64,000 nucleotides of DNA from Hypomesus transpacificus (GCF_021917145.1 NC_061077.1:9970083-10034082), one strand, 5' to 3'. Counted from the first letter of the stretch, positions 39,801-49,100 are shown. A program made the numbers and translations. Notes: generated from the sequence alone by a model not told the origin.

Positions 39801-41192
39801 TAATTCAATTATGTTTCTATTGTCATAGTTGGCCGTCTGCAAGCCTGTGGTAGAACCAGTGGGGTGGGCCTTCTCAGATTGCTATCAGCAGTTAAGTCAA
39901 CACGCAAAATGTTATGACCCTTGAGGGAATCCTAAAATAAGTTTAATTACTTTTAGTTCAGGATTCGTATTAATGACAAAGCAGCATGGTCATGTTCTAG
40001 TATTAAGGGCCTCTCCTCTCAAGCTCAACGTTCTGCAAACTTGATGCTTCATGGTTGCCCCATGGTCTGTTTACTTTGGGTGTGTATCAAGCAAGTGTCA
40101 GACTTACTGTATGTCTGAGGCTTTCGTAAGAATGCGCACTCTCTCCCTTAGAGGGATTGCCTCCGATCAAAGTAAAACAGAAGGGTTGCAGGTACTGGGA
40201 CCATGACAGCATTTTGTGTCAGAGGGCAGAGAGGTGAAAACTCAGACATGATCTCAGAGGGGCTTGTGTTTATTCTCAGAACCAGACATGAATGACTCTC
40301 TCTTATTTTATCCACACCAGATATGGCAGGAACAACCAATGTATTACTTCACAGACTAGAACACTTTTAATAATAGTGTAAATATTGAATGTATTTCAAG
40401 GCAAAAACAGATGGAAGACTCCATATTTAAATGATTAATTCAAGACAAATATTGAAGATGCTCCCATTACTGTAGCTTTCACAACTTATTAGCCTATTTT
40501 ACCACACACATTATTTTCCCGAATAGCCTAAATTCAGTCCAATTTTAGTCTAGTGATTGTGTATGGTCAAAGTGTGTACCAATTACTGTAGTAGAAAGAC
40601 CTGCTACACAGTAACTGTACAAACGGTGGGTATTCATAAGCATACCATATCTGATCAGTTCCATGTCAGCCATATGCCTCTTAAAAGGTACCTCAATGTA
40701 TACATTGCAAAGAAGCAGCGAAGTGTTGCCTGCTTTTTACTCTGCTTAACATATGTTAAAACTTCATTAGCGTAAGTTTAAGAAAGTTTTAAGGCATGTA
40801 GATGCCACTGAGACTATGAATAGCTTGTTTCTATGGACCGAATTAGATCAGCTTCTCGCTACTCGAGGTTCCAGTTTGTAAGATTAAAAGTGTCGTTATG
40901 AAAAGAATAAAAATCGCATGACTGTTCAGACTGGAATCCCAACTACTAAATAGGATAGCTCAGTCACCACACACATCTTTACTTAGAATAGACAACCGGT
41001 GTAAGTATATGCCTTTATTAGGACATAGAATTCTAGCTGCTGCTTTTCAATGAGAATATGGCATAAGGACAAACATACATTTATACACGAGTAACTCAAA
41101 AAATAATTTGAAAAGTGACTTACATTAATCAGATGACATGTAAATATCAAAGAGACGATAAGTCCAGTCACGGAGTCGATCCGCGTGCCCAT
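1..41192 (-). CDS. hspg2: HSPG2 (perlecan), 5' part, 30 exons, cut at left edge
   Basis: Perlecan is the large secreted heparan-sulfate proteoglycan of basement membranes. Thirty exons join without a frame break into about 1253 residues: signal peptide, acidic glycosaminoglycan region, SEA domain, four LDL-receptor class A repeats, one Ig domain, then laminin-EGF and laminin IV-A modules of domain III. The order and residue count match the N-terminal third of human perlecan (about 4,390 aa), so the remaining domain III, the Ig array and the LG domains lie left of the window. The ATG at 41192-41190 was chosen because it starts a hydrophobic leader ending exactly at a GT donor. Exons are given in the block entries. 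Intron 1 is about 21 kb; the others range from about 0.1 to 6 kb. Identity is very secure; exons 3 and 4 are the least certain. Confidence 0.96.
1103..2472 (-). CDS. hspg2: HSPG2 exons 23-26: split laminin-EGF plus laminin IV-A domain 2
   Basis: Exons are 2332-2472, 1905-2078, 1432-1611 and 1103-1221 (residues about 904-1107). Exon 23 carries the half laminin-EGF motif [12 protein letters not shown] and [10 protein letters not shown]. The L4 body then reads [41 protein letters not shown] and [20 protein letters not shown], the last being a hallmark of the repeated L4 modules in perlecan. The exon 23 acceptor follows a long TG tract on the coding strand, and its donor is flanked by a 14-bp tandem repeat. 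The exon 25 donor reads GTGTGT. Confidence 0.94.
2247..2324. repeat. 14-bp minisatellite beside HSPG2 exon 23 donor
   Basis: About 5.5 copies of CTGAGAGCATGAGG, nearly perfect. Its right end lies next to the GTACAC donor (2326-2331) of exon 23, so the first intronic bases after the donor are the repeat. Confidence 0.95.
2481..2577. repeat. (AC)n microsatellite before HSPG2 exon 23
   Basis: About 97 bp of nearly pure AC on the plus strand, read as TG on the coding strand. It lies immediately upstream of the exon 23 acceptor (2473-2474), replacing the usual pyrimidine tract with a TG-rich one. Confidence 0.97.
2814..4045 (-). CDS. hspg2: HSPG2 exons 18-22: laminin-EGF repeats of domain III
   Basis: Exons are 3898-4045, 3672-3799, 3340-3426, 3171-3229 and 2814-2875 (residues about 742-903). 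Cysteine-dense laminin-EGF sequence is clear: [60 protein letters not shown] and [13 protein letters not shown]. Phases run 2-0, 0-2, 2-2, 2-1 and 1-0, so each module closes in frame. The short exons 21 and 22 (59 and 62 nt) cover the divergent linker that in human reads PVNQEIVRCDERG; their edges rest on splice sites and phase. Confidence 0.92.
4237..6362 (-). CDS. hspg2: HSPG2 exons 14-17: split laminin-EGF plus laminin IV-A domain 1
   Basis: Exons are 6222-6362, 5706-5869, 4831-5010 and 4237-4433 (residues about 515-742). Exon 14 holds the first half of a laminin-EGF repeat (CPAGQF...[13 protein letters not shown]) that is interrupted by the laminin IV type A domain, as in laminins. The L4 body shows [74 protein letters not shown] and ends in KGVEECR. 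Each segment matches the first L4 module of human perlecan domain III. Confidence 0.94.
6670..7809 (-). CDS. hspg2: HSPG2 exons 12-13: first Ig-like C2 domain
   Basis: Exons are 7665-7809 and 6670-6827 (residues about 414-514). The domain has the first Ig cysteine in TVTFKC, the core Trp in [11 protein letters not shown], and DQGAYTCEA with the second cysteine. It aligns closely with the single Ig repeat that separates domains II and III in human perlecan, including [12 protein letters not shown] and FGIPDGVL. The intron between the two half-domains falls in phase 2 within an Arg codon. A 15-nt G run lies just downstream of the exon 12 donor. Confidence 0.95.
8310..9342 (-). CDS. hspg2: HSPG2 exons 8-11: four LDL-receptor class A repeats
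   Basis: Each exon encodes one repeat: 9217-9342, 8855-9052, 8583-8702 and 8310-8441 (residues about 222-413). All four carry six cysteines and the calcium-binding acidic C-terminal motif: [30 protein letters not shown] and [10 protein letters not shown]. All four exons are phase 1-1, the usual organisation of shuffled LDLa modules. Exon 9 also carries a Pro/Thr-rich linker (PTPPAVTTT) between repeats 1 and 2, like the Pro/Thr linker in human domain II, a likely O-glycosylated spacer. In human perlecan this region is domain II, associated with lipoprotein and Wnt-factor binding. Confidence 0.96.
9786..9841. repeat. (ATC)n microsatellite
   Basis: About 18 trinucleotide units, with one GTC interruption near the left end. 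It lies in HSPG2 intron 7. Confidence 0.97.
10156..10830 (-). CDS. hspg2: HSPG2 exons 5-7: SEA domain
   Basis: Exons are 10721-10830, 10442-10500 and 10156-10328, encoding roughly residues 108-221. They contain the SEA signatures [36 protein letters not shown] and [12 protein letters not shown], which align almost residue for residue with human perlecan domain I. SEA domains in secreted proteoglycans support folding and are associated with glycosylation and sometimes autoproteolysis. No GSVVV-type self-cleavage motif is visible here, as in human perlecan. Phases run 1-0, 0-2 and 2-1. Confidence 0.93.
10831..13830. other. HSPG2 intron 4 with CA tracts and a GC-rich block
   Basis: This intron holds CA microsatellites (about 11273-11320 and 11731-11822). 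It also holds an unusually GC-rich block around 12280-12620 with homeobox- and TCF-like words (GGCTAATCAAATC, CCTTTGATTAC). No coding exon was found. The GC-rich block is the best candidate here for a conserved non-coding element. Confidence 0.5.
11731..11822. repeat. Interrupted (AC)n microsatellite
   Basis: CA-rich tract with TA and TG interruptions in HSPG2 intron 4. A similar shorter tract lies at about 11273-11320. Confidence 0.9.
13831..20256 (-). CDS. hspg2: HSPG2 exons 2-4: acidic glycosaminoglycan-attachment region
   Basis: Exon 2 is 20127-20256 (residues 24-66), exon 3 is 19686-19748 and exon 4 is 13831-13890. Exon 2 aligns with the human PLPED...SDDED segment and ends in an acidic stretch. 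The exon 2/3 junction creates Ser-Gly-Asp (65-67), followed by Ser-Gly-Glu (70-72). These are the expected heparan-sulfate attachment dipeptides, as in the human SGD cluster. Residues 48-51 read RSKR, a furin-type basic site. Exons 3 (63 nt) and 4 (60 nt) are symmetric phase 1-1 cassettes, so either can be skipped without a frameshift. Exon 4 ([12 protein letters not shown]...) has no human counterpart that I recognise. It rests on a good pyrimidine tract, splice sites and phase, so its call is weaker than that for exon 2. Confidence 0.75.
13891..19685. other. HSPG2 intron 3, unannotated
   Basis: Intronic sequence between the two small symmetric exons. No exon with a perlecan-like product, no RNA gene and no long repeat was recognised. 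The region is AT-balanced unique-looking sequence with short open frames only. Confidence 0.7.
21295..21420 (+). mobile_element. tRNA-derived SINE, 5' part
   Basis: The polymerase III A box is TGGCTGAGCGG (21306-21316) and the B box is GGATCGATTCC (21350-21360), 33 bp apart. These are followed by the CCTTGGGCAAGGCACTTTACC segment typical of fish SINEs. The head most resembles a Leu-type tRNA, but there is no intact anticodon arm or acceptor pairing, so it is not a tRNA gene. No poly-A or shared LINE tail follows, so the copy looks 3'-truncated or diverged. Confidence 0.85.
22242..22310. repeat. Poly-C run followed by CA-rich tract
   Basis: A C run of about 15 nt followed by CACACACGCACGCACAC-type sequence in HSPG2 intron 1. 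Similar C runs occur near 22680 and 22844. Confidence 0.9.
24603..25042. repeat. 44-bp minisatellite, 10 copies
   Basis: Ten tandem copies with an exact 44-bp period and few substitutions. The core is TCCCTCTGAGGCAGGCCGGT followed by ACCTCTCCATCAGGCAGTGCC. Because 44 is not a multiple of 3, all three frames are used in turn, producing an apparent 104-codon minus-strand frame that is not a gene. Confidence 0.97.
25083..25300. repeat. Degenerate CAGTACA/ACAGACCA-rich region
   Basis: Loose repetition of CAGTACA, ACAGACCAG and AACACAAC words directly right of the 44-bp minisatellite. The period is not constant; it may be a decayed tandem array. Confidence 0.55.
26552..26720. promoter_or_regulatory. 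MEF2-site and E-box cluster in HSPG2 intron 1
   Basis: A perfect MEF2 consensus CTATAAATAG lies at 26552-26561. Two CAGCTG E-boxes lie at 26644-26649 and 26651-26656, and a near-match MEF2 site (TTATAAATA on the minus strand) lies near 26711-26719. This combination is typical of skeletal or cardiac muscle enhancers. Function is inferred only from site grouping. Confidence 0.35.
29891..30235. repeat. 9-bp minisatellite, about 38 units
   Basis: Units are CAGTGAACA with regular variants CAGTGAACC and CAGTGCTCA, often in a 27-bp higher-order order (GTGAACCCA, GTGAACACA, GTGCTCACA). A period divisible by 3 leaves long stop-free frames on both strands (Ser-Glu-His or Thr-Val-Phe repeats). Confidence 0.97.
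34132..34228. repeat. 19-bp tandem repeat, about 5 copies
   Basis: Unit GTCTGACCTGGACACTGAG, almost perfect, in HSPG2 intron 1. Confidence 0.95.
39613..39729. repeat. 39-bp tandem repeat, 3 copies
   Basis: Unit begins GAGCAAGCCCCCATAGCAAC and ends in GTACATGTGCTTATG. Copies start at 39615, 39654 and 39693 with a few substitutions. Confidence 0.93.
41124..41192 (-). CDS. hspg2: HSPG2 exon 1: start codon and signal peptide
   Basis: The exon encodes 23 residues beginning [10 protein letters not shown] and followed by a hydrophobic run ([11 protein letters not shown]), a typical secretory leader. It ends in phase 0 at a strong GTAAGT donor (41118-41123). An in-frame upstream ATG exists at 41309, but starting there would put 39 non-hydrophobic residues before the leader, so the inner ATG is preferred. 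The human protein also has an approximately 21-residue leader in its first exon. Confidence 0.85.
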
Positions 41193-42654
41193 TTTCCACC
41201 AACCCAGCACAGGCTGCAAATGCTGGGGAAAGGAAAACCAGGCTCCTTCACTTCTTACCACTGTTGTAACGTTTTGCGTGCGTCTTTTCACACTTTCTAT
41301 GAAAGTCAAAGTTATCTAATGCGTCCCACTCCCGTTGGGACTTCATTAACAGATAATGATTCTTTTATGCAGTTTCTATTTGTAAACGGAATATAAGCGA
41401 AATGCGTTCTAAATAAGAGAAATGCGCTTCGCCTCTTCGGCCCCACTTTCACTCGCGAATCCAATCTCGCTCCCGAAACTTCGACTTGTGCGCAATGCCA
41501 GGCTAGTCACTGAGAAGTCCTACGTTGTGGGCATACACGAACCACAGGCCTGAGGAAAAGGCGGAATGGAATTCAGGGAGTGCTTTTAGGAAACTAATCC
41601 CACGGTGGAGAGACGCCACCTAGACCTGGCCCAAACAGAGGCCTACTATAAAATAAATTATTTACAAAACGTTTACATTTTTGTTATAAAAACCAACATT
41701 TCAACAAGCAGAAGAAATGAATCACACAGCATATTCGTCATTAAGTCAGCCTTAGGGGTTTTACCACAAGCCTATGGTCAGGTCTATTTTGTCTAAATTG
41801 TTTATTAAGTATCAAAGAATGCATACTCTCGAATAGTCTCTTGAGCTATGCGCAGCGCAATTGTTCCATCGAAAGTATGTGAAGTACTCTGTTTTGGGTT
41901 AATCTCAAAACACCAATACAATTGTCAATCAATCAATTGCCTTAGTGACATTTAGTGCTTTATGTTAGCGTATTATCCACTTATCCTCCCCCAATTTTCA
42001 TTAGACAAGGTGTTGACTTGTTGGAAGGAACTTGCGAGCTTAATTTACTTACCCTGAGCATTAGCGCCATCTGTTGATACAGAGGGTGTAACACTAACTT
42101 TATTAGTGAACTAGATTACTCTGATTCAACTCTTTCGAAGTGGTAGAGATGGGCTTGGCACACATACTGTCAGGTGGGACATTAGGACAAGATGAGGAGG
42201 TAAGATCAGTTGCTTTCTCATTATTTTCGGGTTGCCCAAAAACATTACTTTCCAAAAATGACATTTTACAAACGTTTAAAGTATTGTAATCTTAAGATTG
42301 ATTGTACAAAGCAGTTTAAAACTGTAAAATTATAACAATTAAAGGAGTAATGATTAAATTTCGACATTAATAATCATTATAGACATCTCGGTAAAACATC
42401 CATAAAAATGAAAAAGTATTGATGAATAAGAAAAAAGTTGGCATAAGTGATTGTAATTGTATGAATTTGTCTCCATGGCCAAAACATTAGTCATGGATTC
42501 ATTAAGAGTCTAAGTTTAAGACTTATTTGACAAAAAGTCACATAATACAGCCCTTTTCTCATAAAGTTCATCAAGTTAATTCTGTGTATCAATTAGTTTA
42601 GACAAACTAAACTACTCTCACTCAAATCTCCTTAGAATACACTTTTCCAGACAT
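41193..42654 (-). promoter_or_regulatory. HSPG2 5' flank and CASP9 3' flank
   Basis: Intergenic space between two minus-strand genes. The part next to HSPG2 (about 41270-41600) is relatively CpG-rich and has a CCAAT word on the plus strand at 41461-41465, consistent with a promoter and 5' UTR. No TATA box is obvious. The part near 42099-42104 has an AATAAA signal on the minus strand that could end the CASP9 transcript with a UTR of about 550 nt. Both placements are tentative. Confidence 0.4.
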
Positions 42655-45146
42655 TTATGTCTGACTTTGTCTCTGGGCTTGAAAATAGAAGAGTTTGCGA
42701 AGGAAGTTAAAGGAACCAGGCATCTGTTTATAGAGGCCTTTGGCAGAATTCAGGGAGACTTCATTATTCACCTGTAAACAAACAAACACAAGTTTGCTCA
42801 ATGACTACTGTGGGGTTATCTGCTGTTAAGTAACAGAAAGTCTAATATGTGATAATAAAGATGTGTGTCTTGGGAAAATAAGCCAAAGGAATAATGTGAC
42901 CTTCACTTTCACATTTGTGCAATAATACTAAATAAAACATGAACAATTATGTATACAGTTTTACCAAGTATGTAATATGTATACAGTCTGACTTTAGGGG
43001 AAATCTCACCATCATTAATATGGTGACCAAGTCATTTTCAGGAGCAGTGTCCTCCAGGATCCGATCTAAAGTCTCTACATACCAGGAGCCAGCCTGGGGA
43101 TCTCTCCAAGAAACGTAGCCTGTGAAATTCACAGACAAACAGCGACTAGGATGCATAAATTCCCATTTATAACTGTATTTATACCGATTTGGAAAAAAGC
43201 ACAAACACACAGACAAGCACACGGAATACGTGCACACACACACACACACACACACCTGGAAAGGTTGAGTAGGACACCAGGATGTCACTGGGTGTGGGCA
43301 GTGTGACTCTGGCATCCGGTTCATCGGATGTGCTCAGAGAGTCACTGCTGGAGGACGTTGGAATGGCATCTGTCTGGTCGTCTGCTCCTCCAATCCCAGG
43401 CATGACATCATCATCTGGGGACACCTCAAAGCCAATGTCTCGCTCACCTACCAAGAAACGAGAACTCAGATCCTTCGGTCCAGTGTGATTATCTTTCAAA
43501 TATGGCTGTTATTGCATCCCACAATATTTCAGCTGGTTGACTCATTACCTCCCCCACAGGCCTGGATGAAGAACAGTTTAGGCTTCCCCTGCAGAGATGG
43601 GCAGTTCTGGCCATTGAGGTAGTTGGTAATGATCTGGACTGGAACTGAGGGCCCATCTATCCCATGCACTGCACCAGGGAAACGGTTGTGACTTACCTAC
43701 AACATGGATGGGAATGCCCTTCAATTTCAGTTTAATGAACATAATCTAACATTTGTTTCATTGTATACAAATAGAAAATACAGGTCTAACCTCAGTCCCA
43801 TGTGATAGAATGATCACCACACAGCAGTCATATTGGGAATGGTCCATCTTGGACAAAGCTGAAAGCTCCTGTCTTATATGCTGAGAACATTTAATATACT
43901 GTATGTTAGTAGTAGTACCCCAATATACTATATATTTACATCAAATCATCTGAAGAGTTATTATCATGAAAGGTAAAGCAGGGGGAAATGGCACTAACCT
44001 TTTGTCTCAGGTTCCTCTTTACTACAACAACAAAGTTGAGGGATCTGAAACGTTGCTCCAGTTTATCACAGTCTATATCTGACCCTTTACGGTTACTCAG
44101 CTCAGACTTTGGTTCAAAGTCCACATTGTTTATGATGAGACACTGTCCACAGGGACTAGCATCCAGCTTGTAGGTCTGGAGAACCATAAGAGAAAAATAC
44201 ACTGAAATTATGTGAGAAGAAGTTAGAACAGAATTTATACAGTAAATGATCTAGCACTCATAAATACCACAATGAGGAACTGAGTTTTCGTAAAAAAAAA
44301 AAAAAAAAGGATGTACCACCTGAATACTGTCACGTCTAATTCTTCCAGTTGAGTGTGGTCTTAAGTTCTCTCTTTCTGGTGCTGTAACATATACAGTTAC
44401 ACAAGCAATAGTTTATAATAATTATAGACATCAATCACTTAAATTGCTGTATGACATGATACATACATACATATCTGACTCACATGGACTTGGAGTGGTA
44501 GGCTTTAAAGGTGTAGTTGGATAGATAGGGTTGGGGGTTCTGACTTCCACATGCCTAGCATTATCCATGGGAGAATCTGTCAAAGACAAAAGCAAATGAC
44601 ACAATTAATTGATATTTTTTATTTTTTTACAAATCAAGCCACCATACTGTACCAAGGTAAATAGTACTTACAGACAGGTAGTGGCTGTACGACTGGGCGA
44701 ACATGGACAGGAGGGAGAGGGAGAGACTGGCTTGGTGGTCTGTCATTCTGTAGAATCTCTGCCAGGCTTTGCTGTCCTGTCTCACAAAGGCACTCCAGAA
44801 ATGCAGAGAAAGCCTGCCTCCCTCGGGTCTCCAGGTCCCTGACCAGCTGCCTAGCTTGGTCCCTCCGTGGTCCTGAGCTCTGGGACAAGGTAGGCAGACT
44901 TACTGAGAAACAAGGTACAGGAAGAGCTTTTTCTGATCAATACAACATGTCACAGCATGTTGGGCACGGAGAAAGTCAAAGCTGTTGGGAATCTCTTGAC
45001 ATCGTTTGGTCTACCTTTATTTCATCAATCATGTCCTGAGTGAAGATTCCTCTTGATAGAAGGCCATCATAAATATCTGAAGGGTCCAGAGCTCTCACGA
45101 GATTCATTCTATTGCGCTGGAGAATCTTTTTATCGCGTTCTTCCAT
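42655..45146 (-). CDS. casp9: Caspase-9, initiator caspase of the apoptosome
   Basis: Ten coding exons: 45015-45146, 44672-44879, 44484-44576, 44320-44381, 43999-44175, 43791-43880, 43549-43696, 43256-43447, 43010-43119 and 42655-42771, giving 442 aa (human 416). Residues 1 to about 100 form a CARD (start [31 protein letters not shown]), which binds Apaf-1. A Pro-rich linker leads to the protease: [11 protein letters not shown], catalytic His251 in LSHG and catalytic Cys301 in QACGG, the caspase-9-type pentapeptide rather than QACRG. The inter-subunit linker is in exon 8; the small subunit has [24 protein letters not shown] non-coding first exon appears to end at a GTAAG donor at 45337-45341, with an acceptor at 45163-45164. 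The gene is head-to-head with DNAJC16. The exon 8 donor lies in a GT repeat. Confidence 0.96.
43231..43255. repeat. (CA)n tract forming the CASP9 exon 8 donor
   Basis: A CA run on the plus strand, read as GT on the coding strand, abuts the exon end at 43256. The splice donor of exon 8 is therefore the first GT of this repeat. Confidence 0.93.
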
Positions 45147-45206
45147 CCCTAGAATTGATGATCTGAAACAGGAACAACGAGAAGCAAATGATAGAATAGA
45201 CGTACT

Positions 45207-45228
45207 TAGCGCGTAGGCCTACGCGCTA
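45207..45228. repeat. 22-bp perfect palindrome in CASP9 5' UTR intron
   Basis: Two 11-bp arms (TAGCGCGTAGG and its exact reverse complement) meet with no spacer. The arms contain two GCGC/CGCG blocks. The palindrome lies in the short intron between the non-coding exon and the first coding exon of CASP9, near the shared promoter with DNAJC16. Confidence 0.9.
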
Positions 45229-45400
45229 TTTATATTATATAGCCTGTGTTAAATAAATAGCACAGTAATGCATGATAATCCATGTAAAACACATAGATAA
45301 CCGTTAAAGTGTTTCTTTGGTGAGTAAAACGGCAATCTTACCAGTTTCCAGTTCACTCACTTCTCTGTTGTTCGGGTGTGACACTACCGTCTTCCTTGTT

Positions 45401-46180
45401 TACATCAGTCTCAAATGTGATTGGAGGATTGTAAAACTACACTGGGAACCCATACCCTTGATTTATAAAAACCCGCATGCCGGATGAACGGTGTTGACCA
45501 GCTTTGTAAAAACTAAATAAACCTAATGCAGTTAAAATCAAGTGTACTGATACGCACATGTACACGAAATACTCAAACTCCCAAACTGCCTTTCGGCATG
45601 AAGCGTCTGTTCTTGGTCGTCCCACAACGTCCTCTTTTTTCAGATTGCAGATAGAAAGCGCATCCCTGCAGGATGTTTTGTGCGACGGGGTAGCAAGTTA
45701 GCTGCGTGTGCTAGGATGCTCCTAACATACGTTATGATTGGCAGATTAACAATGACATTAACATTTTATAAGAATTGACATGCTGTCAATATGTGACGTT
45801 GGACTGGGCGATCTGATCATATTCTAGAGAGGTGCTTGTTGGCTTGAGTTGATGCTATTATTTTCTGATTTGGTACCTAGCTAAATGCTAAGACTGGATC
45901 TGTACTTCTTCAGCTTCGTAGCTAACTAGACACTGTAGGTCCGTGGTACTCTGTTTTAGTATCTTATTTTTCGGCTAAGCAGTTGTGTATTACAACTTGC
46001 TAGTTGTATTACACCCTTATAGGCTAGCTGGCATATTTTTGTGTTCTGCCGCAGATGACTTTTGTTCAGGTCTGTTGATATTTTGATAAAATATTTGGTT
46101 ACAAATTCAGTTCTTAAAACGTTACAATACACGCTTCAATAAGATTTGACCACTGATCGTAATTTGTATTTCTCGTGCAG
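45401..46180. promoter_or_regulatory. Shared divergent promoter interval CASP9 / DNAJC16
   Basis: Under 0.8 kb separates the CASP9 5' UTR exon (minus) from the first DNAJC16 coding exon (plus). The two genes are also divergent neighbours in human, so a bidirectional promoter is likely. A splice acceptor just before the DNAJC16 ATG (46179-46180) implies at least one DNAJC16 non-coding exon inside this interval, but its edges cannot be fixed from sequence alone. Confidence 0.5.
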
Positions 46181-46185
46181 AGAAA

Positions 46186-49100
46186 ATGCCAACAGCAAGG
46201 ATGACTTTGATGTTGGCTGGTACAGTGACTGTTTGCATACTTCTGGTTGGCTCAGTGGAGAGTGCCCCTGAGGCAGACCCATACAAAATCCTTGGAGTGA
46301 CTAGGACTGCAAGCCAAGCTGAAATCAAGAAAGTGTACAAGCGCCTTGCGAAAGAATGGTAAGATTGCTTGCATGCAGTCAAAACAAAAACCTTTTGGGT
46401 TGTACAATAAATAGTAGCATTCATTACCGTATTCATTACTCATGAATACGGCTCTCTTTTCTTTGTCTGCAAGGCATCCAGATAAAAACAAAAACCCAGA
46501 TGCAGAGGATATGTTCATCAAGATCACAAAATCTTATGAGGTTAGATATCTCAGTATTTTCGACATCTGGACACATTTGGTTAGTTTAAGTCTGTCATTG
46601 GGAAAATCACCACACTGCCACTTAATGTACTCTCTTCCCTAATCTAGATATTATCCAATGAGGAAAAGAGGGCAAACTATGACCGCTATGGTCAGACTGA
46701 CGACACTCAGCCCTATGGTCATGGTCACTACGGAAACCGCCCCGACCACTTTTACTTTGACGAGAATTTCTTCAACTTCCCTTTTAACAAAGGCAGTAGG
46801 GACTTTGCCGATAGCAAGTATGCACTGCACTTCAATCAATATGTCAACGATGTGGTGCCTAACAGCTTCAAACGGCCATACCTGATCAAGATCACCTCTG
46901 ATTGGTGCTTCAGCTGCATCCATATTGAGCCAGTATGGAAGGAGGTTGTGCAAGAATTGGAAACACTGGGTATGAAATAGATGAGGACGTCCAAACCAAT
47001 TTAATAAAACTGAGAACTCAACACTAGTGCCCTAGTGAACTGTATTGTATATGATGCGAAAATGTGTGTGTGATTTGTGGTTTTGAAATCTTGACAGGTG
47101 TGGGTATTGGGGTGGTGGACGTGGGCTATGAGAGGCGTCTGGCTAATCACCTTGGTGCTCATCGTACCCCATCTATACTGGGGCTCATCAATGGCAAAGT
47201 GACATTCTTCCACTATGCAGTTGCCAAGGAACACTTGAGACAGTTTGTTGAGGACCTCCTCCCTCAGAGACTGGTGGAGAAGGTAAGCACATTGTTTGCC
47301 ATACCCTTCTTTCATCCTCACACTATATTGGACACAAAAACTGTGTGTGCTAATAAAGTGTAAACTATGTTTCAGGTAACAGACAGGAATGACCTACAGT
47401 TCTTGAACAGCTGGCATGAGCTCAATAAACCTCATGTGCTGCTGTTTGACCAAGTACCTGTGGTCCCTCTATTGTACAAGGTAGGACACCAAGGAGTTTA
47501 GCATCAGCATCAACTGTGTTACATCTCATAACATTTGAGTCAATGTTGATTGGTTACATTTTCATTTTTCTTCAGTTGACTGCATTTGCCTATAAGGATT
47601 ATATGCAGTTTGGATATGTGGATCAGGGCCTGTCAGAGACTGCTAACCTGCTGAAGCAGTTCAACATCAATACATACGCTCCCACCATCTTGGTTTTCAA
47701 GGAGAGTACAGACAAGCCAGCAGACATTATACAGGTACAGTGGATCCAGGAAGTTATAATGTTAATTAGTATGTTATTTCTTTCCTCTGGGAGTAAAATG
47801 TTACCAATGACATGACTACAGTGCTACAGACAACTCAAACAGTTAATTGAATACTTAAATAGTAACTCTTTTAATAATGAGTATCAGAGTTTCTTTTAGG
47901 TGTCTTCATGTTGCTGTTTTTTTCCTGACTTTAGGCTAAAGGGATGAAAAAGCAGATTATTGATGAGTTCATGTCAAACAACAAGTTTCTTCTCGTCCCT
48001 CGATTGGTCAACCAGAAGTTCTTTGATGAGCTATGTCCTGTCAAACAGTTCCACAGACGGCGGAAGTAATATACCCCTAACTTCTTTATTTCTTTCGTCT
48101 GTACTCCCGAAATACGTTTATTTCTCTATAAATGACATAATCCGGTTACATTTGATTAATCTTATCCTTCTCAATGTCAATAGATACTGTGTCCTGTTGA
48201 TCACTGGTGAGGAGGAGAGTTTTGCTGCTGGCCACCAGGCCTTCCTGTCCTTCGCCTCCACCAACAACAGGGAGGTGGTGAGGTTTGCCTACGTTTACCA
48301 GCAGCTACAGCAACCACTGTGCGATATCCTCCTCAAGAAAGAGGGCACACCACCTCCACAGGTGCAGACATGCGCCCACTGCAAAGTTCAAGTGCTGTAT
48401 GATTTGAGTTGTCTCGTCCAAAATGTTTGTGTATTGAGTTCTTGCTGGTTGATGCGTGTGTCTTTACAGGTCCTGATACTGGAGAGGCGCAATGCTGCAG
48501 GGAAGGTCTTGTATAAGCCAGTGACTGGAGGCTGGAACGGCAGTGAGGAGGACAAGCAGCGTCTACTGGACGAGCTGGAGCGCCTGCAGAAGGACCCGTC
48601 CATCCTCAACTACGACGCCATGCTGCCAGAGCTCAACAACGAGTTTGCCTCGGTAACGTACAAATCCTAACACTAACGGTTGGCGTATTTAATGAACTCC
48701 AGGGAAGGTGCCATGAAGATGAATTATTCAATAGATTTATTTGCTCATTTTCAGTCTGCTCATTTTTTTTCAATCATATATTTTTTTTTCTCACATTGAC
48801 ATTGAGTCTATGAGGATTCAGGACATGGGTTGTGTGGGATCAGCAGACTGACGGCAGTGTATGTTTTCATATTTCAGATGTTTCTGATCCGATGGATATA
48901 TGCATCCTATGACTACCTCTCTGAAATCATAGATGATATTCTTCACAATAATTGGTAAGTGCCCTATCCATTTGCCAAAATATACTTCTAAACAACAAAA
49001 AGCCTTATTTTAATGACACTGTTGTCAAATATGACCATCCGAATAGTGCAAATAAAGTAACAGAATCCATGATTATTTTACAGGCGTGAGATGATGCCCC

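Larger units (their letters stand above)
20257..41123. other. HSPG2 intron 1, about 21 kb, no nested gene seen
   Basis: This stretch separates the signal-peptide exon from exon 2. Short open frames occur on both strands, but none has a recognisable domain, splice-linked partner or family-like composition. Contents that can be named are a tRNA-derived SINE head near 21295, poly-C and CA tracts near 22240-22310, a 44-bp minisatellite (24603-25042), a MEF2-site and E-box cluster (26552-26720), a 9-bp minisatellite (29891-30235), a 19-bp repeat (34132-34228) and a 39-bp repeat (39613-39729). Long first introns of matrix genes often hold enhancers; here that is an inference only. Confidence 0.8.

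Noticed and set aside
20257..41123. Nested genes within HSPG2 intron 1
   Set aside because: Many short open frames were inspected; none shows a domain, paired splice sites or a codon pattern that supports a gene.
41190..41309. Upstream in-frame ATG at 41309 as the perlecan start
   Set aside because: It would place a non-hydrophobic 39-residue extension before the signal peptide, unlike the family.
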